Source: Candidatus Thorarchaeota archaeon
GTDB lineage: Archaea; Asgardarchaeota; Thorarchaeia; Thorarchaeales; Thorarchaeaceae
Direction of reading: 5' to 3'
Length of the DNA stretch: 64,000 nucleotides
Assembly: GCA_004524445.1 (NCBI GenBank)
Contig: SDNP01000010.1
Location: forward strand, 22,637-86,636
Position 1 is the first letter of the stretch. Every line of letters starts with the position of its first letter. The notes beneath the pieces were generated by a model. That model saw only the letters and a program-made list of their open reading frames with translations. It had not been told where the DNA came from and ran no database searches. Made by a program: the position numbers and the translations under genes. Positions 1 to 7,593 of the stretch are shown here, piece by piece.

Positions 1-1089
1 AATAAGCCCTGTGGTGGTTTCATTCCACAAAGGACAGTATCACAGTTTGATCTTAGTAATATCGAGGATGCCTATCCAATCAATACTGTAGAGATGAGAT
101 TCCCTGGAGTTGGCATCAAGCAAGTCGCATTTGAAGAATCAATTGGCGTAAATGTTAGTCGAGGCGAGCTGGGTCAGAAAATGCTCTCTAATCTCGGTCA
201 AGCCCAACCTAGGATTAATTTGGGTCATGAAGTTCGCATGATAGAACGGCAAGATGGCTACTGTATTATCAAGATAACTGCGGATCAATCAGATTATGAA
301 ATAGCTTCAAGGCTTGTTATCGATGCTTCAGGTGCATACCCAGTTGCAGTGAAAAGCGGCCTAGTTAGACCTAAATTGACAGGTAGTCAAATGGGATATG
401 GACAGCAATACCACTTCGAAAAGGAAAGCAATGCGGACGATTTTGAACCTGTGAACAGATTCTACTACGGACATGAATTCTCGCCAGGCGGATATGCGTG
501 GGTATACCCGAGGAAACGAACCGTAGTCATAGGATCAGGTGGGCTGCTGGCTCGAGTAAAAAGCGATGACAAGCGAGTAGCCGAATACATAGAAGAACTC
601 ATCAAAGAACCGATTATCAAGGAGATGTTGGCAAACGCAACTCCTGTCAAAAAGGATGCAGCGCCAGTGCCCCTGGGAGGTCAAATCACGCCCTCTTATG
701 CAGGTCATATTCTCTTGGCAGGCGATGCTGCAGGACATTGCTCTCCGATATCTGGTGAGGGTATTCATTACTCTCTGGTGGCAGGGAAGATTGCTGGCTC
801 AGTTGCAGCAGAAGCCGTCAAGGAAAGCGACTTCTGTGCAAGATATCTCAAGAGATATCAAGACCATTGGAAAAAGGCCTTTGGCAGTGATTTGAAGTGG
901 GGGCTGTGGCTGCAGAAGAGATTCACTGGGTCCGATGATGGTGAGAGTAAATCTGCATTCTTGGAGTCTGAGAAATCTTGCCGTGTGGTTGCAGAGATGC
1001 TGATTGGGAGACGGGAGGTTTTCAGTGCCATGAAGGCAATAGCACCCTCGTACCTTGCGTCCAAAGTCAAATCAGTATTCTCCCGCTAG
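1..1089 (+). CDS. Geranylgeranyl reductase family FAD oxidoreductase, 5' partial
   Basis: The frame is open from the first base, so the gene enters from the left and lacks its N-terminal FAD Rossmann motif. The visible part begins with KPCGGFIPQ, the Cys-Gly-Gly segment of geranylgeranyl reductases, and later carries the second FAD-contact motif AGDAAGHCSPISGEGI. Members of this family saturate isoprenoid double bonds in archaeal membrane lipids (digeranylgeranylglycerophospholipid reductase) or related prenyl chains, using FAD. About 363 residues are visible and the C-terminus looks complete. The ATG at position 94 lies inside the domain and is not the start. The family assignment is firm; the exact lipid substrate is inferred from the family. 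Confidence 0.88.
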   Translation, partial: NKPCGGFIPQRTVSQFDLSNIEDAYPINTVEMRFPGVGIKQVAFEESIGVNVSRGELGQKMLSNLGQAQPRINLGHEVRMIERQDGYCIIKITADQSDYEIASRLVIDASGAYPVAVKSGLVRPKLTGSQMGYGQQYHFEKESNADDFEPVNRFYYGHEFSPGGYAWVYPRKRTVVIGSGGLLARVKSDDKRVAEYIEELIKEPIIKEMLANATPVKKDAAPVPLGGQITPSYAGHILLAGDAAGHCSPISGEGIHYSLVAGKIAGSVAAEAVKESDFCARYLKRYQDHWKKAFGSDLKWGLWLQKRFTGSDDGESKSAFLESEKSCRVVAEMLIGRREVFSAMKAIAPSYLASKVKSVFSR

Positions 1090-1179
1090 TCCGATAATCC
1101 ACTCGTAAGCACGCCAATTCTAACAGTGCTTTAGAAGTAAGATCAGTCACTCTTATGTGCGAAGTTTCTCAGAGAACTC

Positions 1180-1338
1180 TCAGTTCCCATAGGACCGATA
1201 ACAAACCAAGAGAAAAAAGAGGCAGGGAAGAAGTACACCTACCAAAAGAAATAGCGGATAGTCTGCAGGACTGTCGACCGCATAGAACCAAAGCGAGGCC
1301 GACTCGATAAATGCTAGAATCATTAGGAGACAAATCAC
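1180..1338 (-). CDS. Small two-helix membrane protein, start uncertain
   Basis: A minus-strand frame encodes two hydrophobic segments (around PVICLLMILAF and PLFLLVGVLLPCLFFLLV) and ends at 1180 with a basic YRSYGN tail. The first canonical start is a GTG at 1338, preceded by GAAGGAG about 11 bases upstream, giving about 52 residues. The same frame stays open to 1431 and the extra part (THDAKPWELEDINEGES) looks like coding sequence, yet it holds no ATG, GTG or TTG. The gene may therefore use a rare start, or be a decayed longer gene. I do not recognise a family. Confidence 0.35.
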   Translation of the reverse strand: MICLLMILAFIESASLWFYAVDSPADYPLFLLVGVLLPCLFFLLVCYRSYGN

Positions 1339-1709
1339 CGGAGTAGATTCTCCTTCATTTATGTCCTCCAGTTCCCATGGCTTTGCATCATGAGTTAGTG
1401 TATTTGACTCACTAGGCGTCCTGAGTACCCCCTACAACAAGTCATCCACCTCATTGTAGATTTTGAAAACTTATGAATTTAGCGCCACGACTAATAGAGA
1501 AATAAAACTGTGAGAGTTGCTGCAAGAAGTAATTGTAGTTGATTACACCAAGATCGGGTCTTCGTCGTCTGTGGAAAATCTGATCTATCTTGTGCTGAGT
1601 GTTAATTTGATCCCTAGGAGTCCTATGAATTAAAATCACAGGACCCTTTGGAATAGCTGTTCTTATTGGGTGGCTTTCTCGTAAGGCGTCAGTGTATTAA
1701 GTGATAGAT

Positions 1710-1979
1710 CTAAGAACCTGCTTCAGCCATTCGGTTCACAATGAAACATTTCTGGCGGTATGACTCATCTTCGAGTTGATCGATGAAATCCTCCAGACGT
1801 GCAACACCCTTGAATTCCCTATCAATATCTAGGTCTCTCACGGTTATGTGCGCTCGCTTGTTTTCAATCCGCACGTATATGCCGCCGATTCCGACGTTGT
1901 GCTTCATGTAAACGGGTTCGTCCTGATTCTTCACTCTATAGAAACCTTGCCTTCTTAGCATACGTGTAAACATCATCAT
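1710..1979 (-). CDS. Small conserved-looking hypothetical protein (89 aa)
   Basis: This 89-residue basic and acidic protein has no membrane segment and no motif I recognise. Its middle reads like alternating beta strands (GGIYVRIENKRAHITVRDLDI), followed by a helical, acidic C-terminal third. The ATG at 1979 is preceded by GGGAGGG at a suitable distance, which supports the start. That Shine-Dalgarno site sits in the loop of an inverted repeat at 1985-2009, so translation or transcription could be controlled by occupancy of that site. Function unknown. Confidence 0.6.
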   Translation of the reverse strand: MMMFTRMLRRQGFYRVKNQDEPVYMKHNVGIGGIYVRIENKRAHITVRDLDIDREFKGVARLEDFIDQLEDESYRQKCFIVNRMAEAGS

Positions 1980-1984
1980 TTCGC

Positions 1985-2009
1985 GTTTAACCCTCCCGGC
2001 GGTTAAAAC
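1985..2009. promoter_or_regulatory. Inverted repeat over the ribosome-binding region
   Basis: GTTTAACC (1985-1992) and GGTTAAAAC (2001-2009) form an inverted repeat around a GC-rich centre that contains the Shine-Dalgarno sequence of the small minus-strand gene starting at 1979. It could be an operator for a dimeric protein, or an RNA hairpin hiding the ribosome-binding site. Seen directly in sequence; the role is inferred. Confidence 0.35.
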
Positions 2010-2577
2010 TAAAGAGAGTAAACGCTAACTGGTATATAAAACCATAGGATATTTGGAAGTAAACGTTTATGCAAGTTATGGAAGCTATATTGCACAATTT
2101 TCTATTTTCGACTTCTATTTGATATAAAATGCTGTAGCTATATAAGTAGTATGGCGAAAAGGAGCTATTTATTGACTTGATAGCTTCCATATTAAAATAA
2201 AGCGCGCGAAATAGCTATACGTGTACTAATATGGTTTATCCCTTTTACAAGGCAGCTAGCTAACGTTTACTTCCACTGGAAGTCTACGCTGCGGCCCTGA
2301 TCCAAAGAGCTTTGGTTTCCACGGGGAGATATGTTGAGAATGAGGTACTCTGATGTGTATGGACAATTCGGCCTTGTTAATCCATGCTTCACCCATGGAT
2401 TTGGTACTAGAGTACATACTGCATGACGACATTCGCTCAGCGGACATCATCCCATCCAGATAGTAAACGTAACAATTTACCAAGAGATTTGCCATCACAT
2501 AATGAAGAGGCTACTTAGCAGAGTTCTGATGATTCATGTAAAAATGCTTAAAACACAGCCAATAGGTCCATGACCTG
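2010..2577. other. AT-rich non-coding region, possible replication origin
   Basis: No credible gene lies here. The octamer AGTAAACG occurs four times: 2017-2024, 2058-2065, 2264-2271 (inverted) and 2462-2469. The 13-mer GGAAGTAAACGTT at 2055-2067 is repeated in perfect inversion at 2262-2274. The right copy joins a 15-base palindrome, ACTTCCACTGGAAGT (2269-2283), whose core TTCCACTGGAA matches the dyad core of archaeal origin recognition boxes bound by Orc1/Cdc6. A second inverted pair, ATGGAAGCTAT (2078-2088) and ATAGCTTCCAT (2180-2190), is nested inside. The stretch between the outer arms is strongly AT-rich, as expected of an unwinding element. No cdc6 gene is in the window. A mobile-element remnant or regulatory region remains possible. 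Confidence 0.4.
2055..2274. repeat. Nested inverted repeats with ORB-like ends
   Basis: The outer arms GGAAGTAAACGTT / AACGTTTACTTCC (2055-2067 and 2262-2274) are identical over 13 bases in inverted orientation, 220 bp end to end. Inner arms of 11 bases lie at 2078-2088 and 2180-2190. No transposase or target duplication is seen, which argues against an insertion sequence. Confidence 0.6.
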
Positions 2578-2586
2578 TTGAAGGCT

Positions 2587-3153
2587 ATGGATATATTCAG
2601 TGACATCATTCAGGCTATTACATCATTCATGTCGCCAGTGCAGTACATGCCTGCCTCCACAGTATTCATCGTACTAGTAAGCGTTGGGCTTTCGCTGATT
2701 TCAATATGGGCTACCAATCGCTTTACAGATGTTGATGAGATGAAGGAGAATATGAAGGAGGTTCAGGAATGGCAGAAGAAGTTTAAGAAGGCCAGAGAGA
2801 CCATGGACCCGGTGCTCTTACAGGAGGTTCAAGATAGTCAGTCTCGAATAATGACACTGCAAAGCAAGATGATGTCAGCACGTTGTAAGCCAATGCTGAT
2901 CTTCTACATCCCATTGATTTTGGTGTTCACAATTCTCAACAATCTCTATGCAGGAGTACCTGTCGCAGTTCTTCCCTTCAACCCACAGGATGCATTATGG
3001 TTTATTGACCCATGGTTAGGCGTCAATATCCCTGGCAGTGGCTTCGGATTGCATTTCTACACCTGGTACCTTCTTTCAAGCGTGGGCCTGGGCAACATGA
3101 TTCGGAAAGCATTTGGTCAGGACTTGGCATCCACAACCCCGGGTCTTGGCTGA
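2587..3153 (+). CDS. DUF106 / EMC3-TMCO1-like membrane protein (Oxa1 superfamily)
   Basis: The protein has an N-terminal membrane segment (about residues 22-42), a charged amphipathic coiled-coil region (MKENMKEVQEWQKKFKKARE and on), a second membrane segment (FYIPLILVFTILNNLYA) and a third near the C-terminus (FYTWYLLSSVGLGNMI). This arrangement, with length near 190 residues, is that of archaeal DUF106 proteins, relatives of YidC/Oxa1 and of eukaryotic EMC3, TMCO1 and GET1. They insert membrane proteins at the ribosome or membrane. A TTG at 2578 is an alternative start three codons upstream; neither has a clear Shine-Dalgarno site. The family call rests on architecture and motif recall. Confidence 0.8.
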   Translation: MDIFSDIIQAITSFMSPVQYMPASTVFIVLVSVGLSLISIWATNRFTDVDEMKENMKEVQEWQKKFKKARETMDPVLLQEVQDSQSRIMTLQSKMMSARCKPMLIFYIPLILVFTILNNLYAGVPVAVLPFNPQDALWFIDPWLGVNIPGSGFGLHFYTWYLLSSVGLGNMIRKAFGQDLASTTPGLG

Positions 3154-3216
3154 GGGATATGAATCATATAGACCTGTAATTCTCAGAGAGAAGAGTGGAA
3201 GCATCGGAGTATCTCA

Positions 3217-4536
3217 CTAGACATCCACATGATTTCTTGAATTGAAGACTAGGTTCTGTCTTGTGAAACGAAATGACTTCAACAGAACACCGATGCCCAC
3301 TAGAATGAGCAATATAGCGGCAATAAAGCTACCTCTGTAGGCGTCTGCATTCGTGAATCCCGTGCCTATCAGGATATCAGCAATCGGCCCAGTGATTAGC
3401 GTTGCTGCAATGCCCCAGCTGAGGAAGAATGTAGCATTATAGTACGCAAAGAGGCGTCCCCGAAATTCTGCGGGAGCCATGTGTGCCACTATTGAGTAGC
3501 TTGAAGATTGAATGATAACATGGGATGCACCAATAAGAAATGATGATGCTATGCTGAGCAGAAAAGTGGGCGTTACAATGAGCCAGGCTATAGCTGTGAT
3601 TGACAGAAATGAGCCAAACAACAAGACTTTGTCATCATCACTGTCGGCAACCACAGACCCAACTAATAGCCCTGAAACCATGGAAGCAATACTCCCAATG
3701 TTGCTAAAGAGGGCGATTTGCCCGCCAGTGGCTCCAAAAGCTGTGGAATCCGCGAGAAATAGGCTTGATATGATTGAGATTGAATTACGTCCAAAGTTCA
3801 GAAAGACCAATGCTGTTATGAAGAGCAAGTACGCCTTCCGTAATTTCGCAGGCAAAACACTTAGAGACGGCATTTCTACTGGCTCAGGTACGCCTATATT
3901 CTCCACAGCCAACCCATCTTTCATACGGATGGCGAAGTAGACGATGAAACTAGAGAAGATCATCACCATGGCAGCAATAAAGAAAATACTTCCATCAGCA
4001 AACCCTGCGCCATTATCAAAGAGAAAACCACCCAGATATGCACCTCCAATTCCACCGAATCCTCCAACGATAGAGAGTTGACCCATTATCTTCTTTCTTT
4101 CATCAAACTCCGTCAGCTCGGATATCAGTGCAGACCATCCCACATTGGACATGCTCCAGAAAACCTCGATCCCCCCTAAACTGAAAATAATGATGTAACC
4201 CACCACAATCGTATTGCCTATTCCAAGGAAATACTGGTACCCGAAGACCATAAAGATGTGTCCAGCACCGGCAAGAAATTCTCCTAGCGCTACAAATTCA
4301 GTTGGTCTCCGGTATTTGTCTAGAGCACGTCCCCAGAGAAGAGATTGCGTCCCAGCATTAGCAATCATTCCCACCGTTGCCATCAGTGTCACTTCTGTAG
4401 TGGAGAGACCCAAGGACCGTAAGTAGATTGACAGAAAGGTGTAGACAATGGCTCTGCGAAAGTATGTGAGAAACTGAAATGTTGAGAGTCCTGTGAACTC
4501 TCTCATCCTAAGCCGGGAATAGTCTAGGAGCGTCAA
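3217..4536 (-). CDS. Major facilitator superfamily transporter
   Basis: A 439-residue protein with about 12 hydrophobic helices. Between helices 2 and 3 it has a glycine- and arginine-containing loop (NAGTQSLLWGRALDKYRRP), the MFS motif A position. The length and the 6+6 helix layout with a longer polar central loop (around MKDGLAVENIGVPEP) fit the superfamily. The substrate cannot be told; drug or metabolite export is usual for such stand-alone genes. The start is a TTG at 4536; an ATG at 4506 (MREFTGLST) is an alternative and neither has a strong ribosome-binding site. Confidence 0.82.
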   Translation of the reverse strand: MTLLDYSRLRMREFTGLSTFQFLTYFRRAIVYTFLSIYLRSLGLSTTEVTLMATVGMIANAGTQSLLWGRALDKYRRPTEFVALGEFLAGAGHIFMVFGYQYFLGIGNTIVVGYIIIFSLGGIEVFWSMSNVGWSALISELTEFDERKKIMGQLSIVGGFGGIGGAYLGGFLFDNGAGFADGSIFFIAAMVMIFSSFIVYFAIRMKDGLAVENIGVPEPVEMPSLSVLPAKLRKAYLLFITALVFLNFGRNSISIISSLFLADSTAFGATGGQIALFSNIGSIASMVSGLLVGSVVADSDDDKVLLFGSFLSITAIAWLIVTPTFLLSIASSFLIGASHVIIQSSSYSIVAHMAPAEFRGRLFAYYNATFFLSWGIAATLITGPIADILIGTGFTNADAYRGSFIAAILLILVGIGVLLKSFRFTRQNLVFNSRNHVDV

Positions 4537-4847
4537 AGTGATTTCAAGTCGAATAACACGGTCTTAATAGTATATTCTTTCAAGGCATCATTTTATCATG
4601 GCTGAAACAAGGTTCTAGGATTCGTACTCATGCAAGCTTTGCGTAGAACTAATGCATTACTATAACTCATTTATCCTTCATTGACAATATGATGAACCTC
4701 AGCAATGAGGAGAATGGTATCATGGCATAGTCGAGTAATACTTGGTTTGTCATATTTTCCATGCCAACTTAACAAATCCCACTGTATACAAAATTGTCGA
4801 GAAGCAAATCGAAAGAACACGCTTCTTTCAATCCCATGTTTTCATTA
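4537..4847. other. Intergenic region, nothing recognised
   Basis: About 310 bases between the transporter and the end of the glycosyltransferase gene. Overlapping short frames exist but have no coding character. No tRNA, hairpin terminator or repeat was recognised. It holds the promoter region of the minus-strand transporter gene. Confidence 0.4.
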
Positions 4848-5540
4848 TTATTCCGAATAATAGGAGGCATAGACGTGGTGAGGGTCTATCCCGAGCATAT
4901 ACAAAATACGAGCAGACCAGATTCTCAGAATGTAGCCGATAAGTCCATACTTGCGATATTTTTCCGCGCTTGTTATTATTTCCTGGCCAAGTAACACAAC
5001 TCGCCCGTGCTTGTGCATGCATCGAGTCAACCGCAAATCCTCAAAGATTGGAACTTGAAGCACAGACAAACAGCGTTTGAGGATATCAGAACGAACGAAC
5101 ATAGCACGGTCACCATAGAGTTCACCCGAAAGCCAGACCCATAGATTTGATAGCCACGTGATTATCTCCAAGGTGGGTTTGGAGGTGTCATATGAAAGAG
5201 AGAATCCACCACCGACTACTCGAGTGTCTTCTAATGCGCTAAGTATCGCAGCATCCCATCCAGAGGGAAGATTTGTATCAGAGTGCAATAATAGAGCAAT
5301 ATCGCCTTTGGCGTTAGAAATACCCTCAAGAAATGCATATCCACGTCCCCTTCTAGAACAGAATACCACTTCTTCATTAGAGGTCTTCGGGCTAATTTCT
5401 TTGACAAGTTTCTGATTATTTACCACAATTATAATTTGGATTGGTACAATCGCGGAGGATAATGACTTTCTGATCACAGGAAGTCTATGGTTTCTAGAAT
5501 GAACGGGCGTAATCACAGATATTAGCGGGGAATGAGTCAA
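4848..5540 (-). CDS. Family 2 glycosyltransferase, rSAM/selenodomain-associated type
   Basis: The N-terminus SVITPVHSRN and the HSDTNLPSGWD motif (the DxD-type metal and nucleotide-sugar site) place it in GT-A family 2. The short length (230 residues) and the GGGFSL segment resemble the transferase 2 group that travels with ArsS-like radical SAM proteins (TIGR04283). It lies downstream of the transferase 1 and radical SAM genes on the same strand, although 165 bases separate it from the former. It probably moves a sugar onto a small or lipid acceptor; the acceptor is unknown. The TTG start has GTGAT a few bases upstream. Confidence 0.78.
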   Translation of the reverse strand: MTHSPLISVITPVHSRNHRLPVIRKSLSSAIVPIQIIIVVNNQKLVKEISPKTSNEEVVFCSRRGRGYAFLEGISNAKGDIALLLHSDTNLPSGWDAAILSALEDTRVVGGGFSLSYDTSKPTLEIITWLSNLWVWLSGELYGDRAMFVRSDILKRCLSVLQVPIFEDLRLTRCMHKHGRVVLLGQEIITSAEKYRKYGLIGYILRIWSARILYMLGIDPHHVYASYYSE

Positions 5541-5705
5541 GAATCACATCGCCTTATTCCATTACAAGCATAACTTGGTCAGGTTTGATACGTAGCTGGT
5601 TAATAACTTCACTATTTCGAAACTAGATGTAGTTACATTATTGAAAATAGCTTAATAGCAGCTTAGTGACCATAATTTTTTCTAAAAGCACTCACAGATA
5701 TCTGG

Positions 5706-6413
5706 TTACGAATGCGCTCCCAAAATATCAGGATGGCTGCGAATATAGCTCAAAGTGCGAGGAGCCGTTGACGGCTGCATCTGGTATGCTTCATAGAATT
5801 TTCTAAGGTCAGTTTCTGTGTCGATATCCATCCATTTGGGCAAGATATGAACCCGGTTAGAAATCGATTTCAATTGTGACAACGTCTCTCGAAACACAGC
5901 TTCGGTACCCCATGATATTCCTTCAAAAGCTGAGGGAATGTAGGTATCCCTTGAGAAGCCTATCAAATAATATCCGCCATCGAGAGCTGGTCCTAATACC
6001 GCATTTTGGCTTCGAAGGCTTGATGCTGCTTTGGATAGAATGTCGATTGGAAGACCTGGACTATCGCTGGCAAGGGCTATCACTTGTTCATACTTTTCCT
6101 CAAACATGGTCATGAAACCATTATGTAAACGCTCACCGAGATCCGCACCGTTCTGGCCAAAGACCTGATATGAACGCCCGAGCCATTCAATGAACCTGTC
6201 CTGGGTGGCGGGTGGGAATATCGCAATATGAAATGGAATTTCAAGAGCATGTAATGTGCTCAATGTGTCTAAAATGAATGCTCGATATAGGTCAGTTGCG
6301 GCCTCGCTCCCAATAGATTTGGCGAGGCGCGATTTGACTGAACCAACCTCAGGATACTTCACCATAACAAATATCCCCGGATCAAATTTTCTTGGAAAGT
6401 TTTCACTAATCAA
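5706..6413 (-). CDS. DUF2064 / CofC-like nucleotidyltransferase-fold transferase, rSAM/selenodomain-associated
   Basis: A 235-residue GT-A fold protein. The N-terminal VMVKYPEVGSVKSRLAK corresponds to the P-G-x-x-K-[ST]-R-L nucleotide-binding loop, and LASDSPGLP and GPALDGGYYLIG are the other two conserved blocks of DUF2064 (transferase 1, TIGR04282). The gene starts 18 bases after the stop of the radical SAM gene, so they are almost certainly co-transcribed. Substrate unknown; the family is thought to activate or transfer a sugar or small molecule. The longest frame starts at a TTG. Confidence 0.82.
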   Translation of the reverse strand: MISENFPRKFDPGIFVMVKYPEVGSVKSRLAKSIGSEAATDLYRAFILDTLSTLHALEIPFHIAIFPPATQDRFIEWLGRSYQVFGQNGADLGERLHNGFMTMFEEKYEQVIALASDSPGLPIDILSKAASSLRSQNAVLGPALDGGYYLIGFSRDTYIPSAFEGISWGTEAVFRETLSQLKSISNRVHILPKWMDIDTETDLRKFYEAYQMQPSTAPRTLSYIRSHPDILGAHS

Positions 6414-6431
6414 ATCAAAACCTATCCCTTA

Positions 6432-7385
6432 CTAATCCTCTAATGCGCCCTCGCAAGAAGATCCACAGCCTGCAGTGCAACCGAAACAATGTGGCCCCGT
6501 TACAATCTCACGATTCAGATGAGACTTACTATCAAAATGATTTGCATCACGGGGAGTGGAGAACACAGGTAATTTCAAAGCAAAGTTAAAATCACAATCA
6601 TAAATCAGACCGTCCCATCCAACACATATCTGATGTCTACACATCAATTTCTCGAGAGTAGTGGGATTGAAGCTGTTCTCAAGTAGTTGCTGATACTCTA
6701 CAACGTTCTGTTCTCCTTCCAAATATTGCTTGAACCGTCCAATTGGCATATTCGTGATGGTTAAGAGATGGTTGAAATAAATTCCATATTTAGATGACAG
6801 AATCTCCTTGTATGTGGTCTCCAATTGCGATTGTTCGGGTGGTAAGACCGGACCATCGGGATTAAAAACAAGATTTAATTCCAGCTCAGGCTCAATGCCA
6901 TAACCGCGTTTGTTAAGCTCTCTTAGGCTTCTTATGCTGTCCTTGAATACACCTTTTCCCCTCTGTTCATCAACATTCTCTTCAGAATGACATGGCAACG
7001 ATGCAACTAAGCGAATTTGCAGATCTCTGTATAGATCCATAAATCCGCTATGCTTTGAATTTTGTAGGACCGTGAGATTTGTGCGAACTTGGACCTTATG
7101 TACTCCATCGGCTAAGGCTTTCAAAAATTTAGGTAGAGATGGGTTGAGTTCCGGTGCGCCGCCTGTGATATCTATGAGTTCTGGATCGACTGATTCTGCA
7201 ATTCTTACCACATCTTGCATTGTTTCCCACGACATTAGATCATCACTCTCTGGACAAGCTCCTAAGTGACAATGAGAACATGCCTGATTGCATCGATTTC
7301 CGATATTTGCCTGGAGTGTCTTATGGGTCAATGCTCTGAGTTTTGACCCCTCTACGGATGCTATGAGTTTATTGAATTTGGACAC
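6432..7385 (-). CDS. arsS: ArsS-like radical SAM/Cys-rich domain protein
   Basis: Residues CNQACSHC form the CX3CX2C iron-sulfur site of radical SAM enzymes. The C-terminus carries the family-specific cysteine cluster HCFGCTAGCGSSCEG, diagnostic of the ArsS/TIGR04167 group. Bacterial ArsS makes an arsenosugar precursor by adding a deoxyadenosyl group to dimethylarsenite; whether this archaeal protein does the same is inference. In some relatives one of the C-terminal cysteines is selenocysteine; here all are encoded by ordinary codons and the stop is TAG. It is first of a three-gene minus-strand group with two sugar-type transferases. The GTG start has AAGGTG upstream at good spacing. No arsM methyltransferase is visible nearby. 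Confidence 0.8.
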   Translation of the reverse strand: MSKFNKLIASVEGSKLRALTHKTLQANIGNRCNQACSHCHLGACPESDDLMSWETMQDVVRIAESVDPELIDITGGAPELNPSLPKFLKALADGVHKVQVRTNLTVLQNSKHSGFMDLYRDLQIRLVASLPCHSEENVDEQRGKGVFKDSIRSLRELNKRGYGIEPELELNLVFNPDGPVLPPEQSQLETTYKEILSSKYGIYFNHLLTITNMPIGRFKQYLEGEQNVVEYQQLLENSFNPTTLEKLMCRHQICVGWDGLIYDCDFNFALKLPVFSTPRDANHFDSKSHLNREIVTGPHCFGCTAGCGSSCEGALED

Positions 7386-7593
7386 GAGTATACACCTTCA
7401 ACGGAAACCAGCTTACTAAAAGAGCTAGTATGAAACAAGTTCAATTATTTTAGACCTTTTGCATATCTTCGTTGATTCGCAAATGCACAAGCCAAATTGC
7501 TTCCTCTATACCTGTAATGCCAACGGGGTGCAGCAATAGCGAACTCTTTTGCCTATTCAAAACGATTTTATCTTGCAATGCGTTATGCAGACT

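Noticed and set aside
1451..1639. 62-codon minus-strand open frame
   Set aside because: No ribosome site, no domain-like pattern and unusual residue mix; judged chance.
2055..2274. MITE or insertion-sequence remnant
   Set aside because: No target-site duplication and no second copy in the window; the TTCCACTGGAA dyad fits an origin box better, though a mobile origin is not excluded.
2256..2498. 80-codon minus-strand open frame
   Set aside because: Lies in the repeat-rich AT region, has odd composition (many Met, Ser) and no ribosome site; it covers the ORB-like palindrome.
4742..4994. Overlapping plus-strand frames of about 66 codons
   Set aside because: They overlap the end of the glycosyltransferase gene and have no coding pattern.
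6432..6500. Selenocysteine in the ArsS-like C-terminus
   Set aside because: All positions of the cluster are normal Cys codons and the gene ends with TAG, so no recoded TGA is needed.
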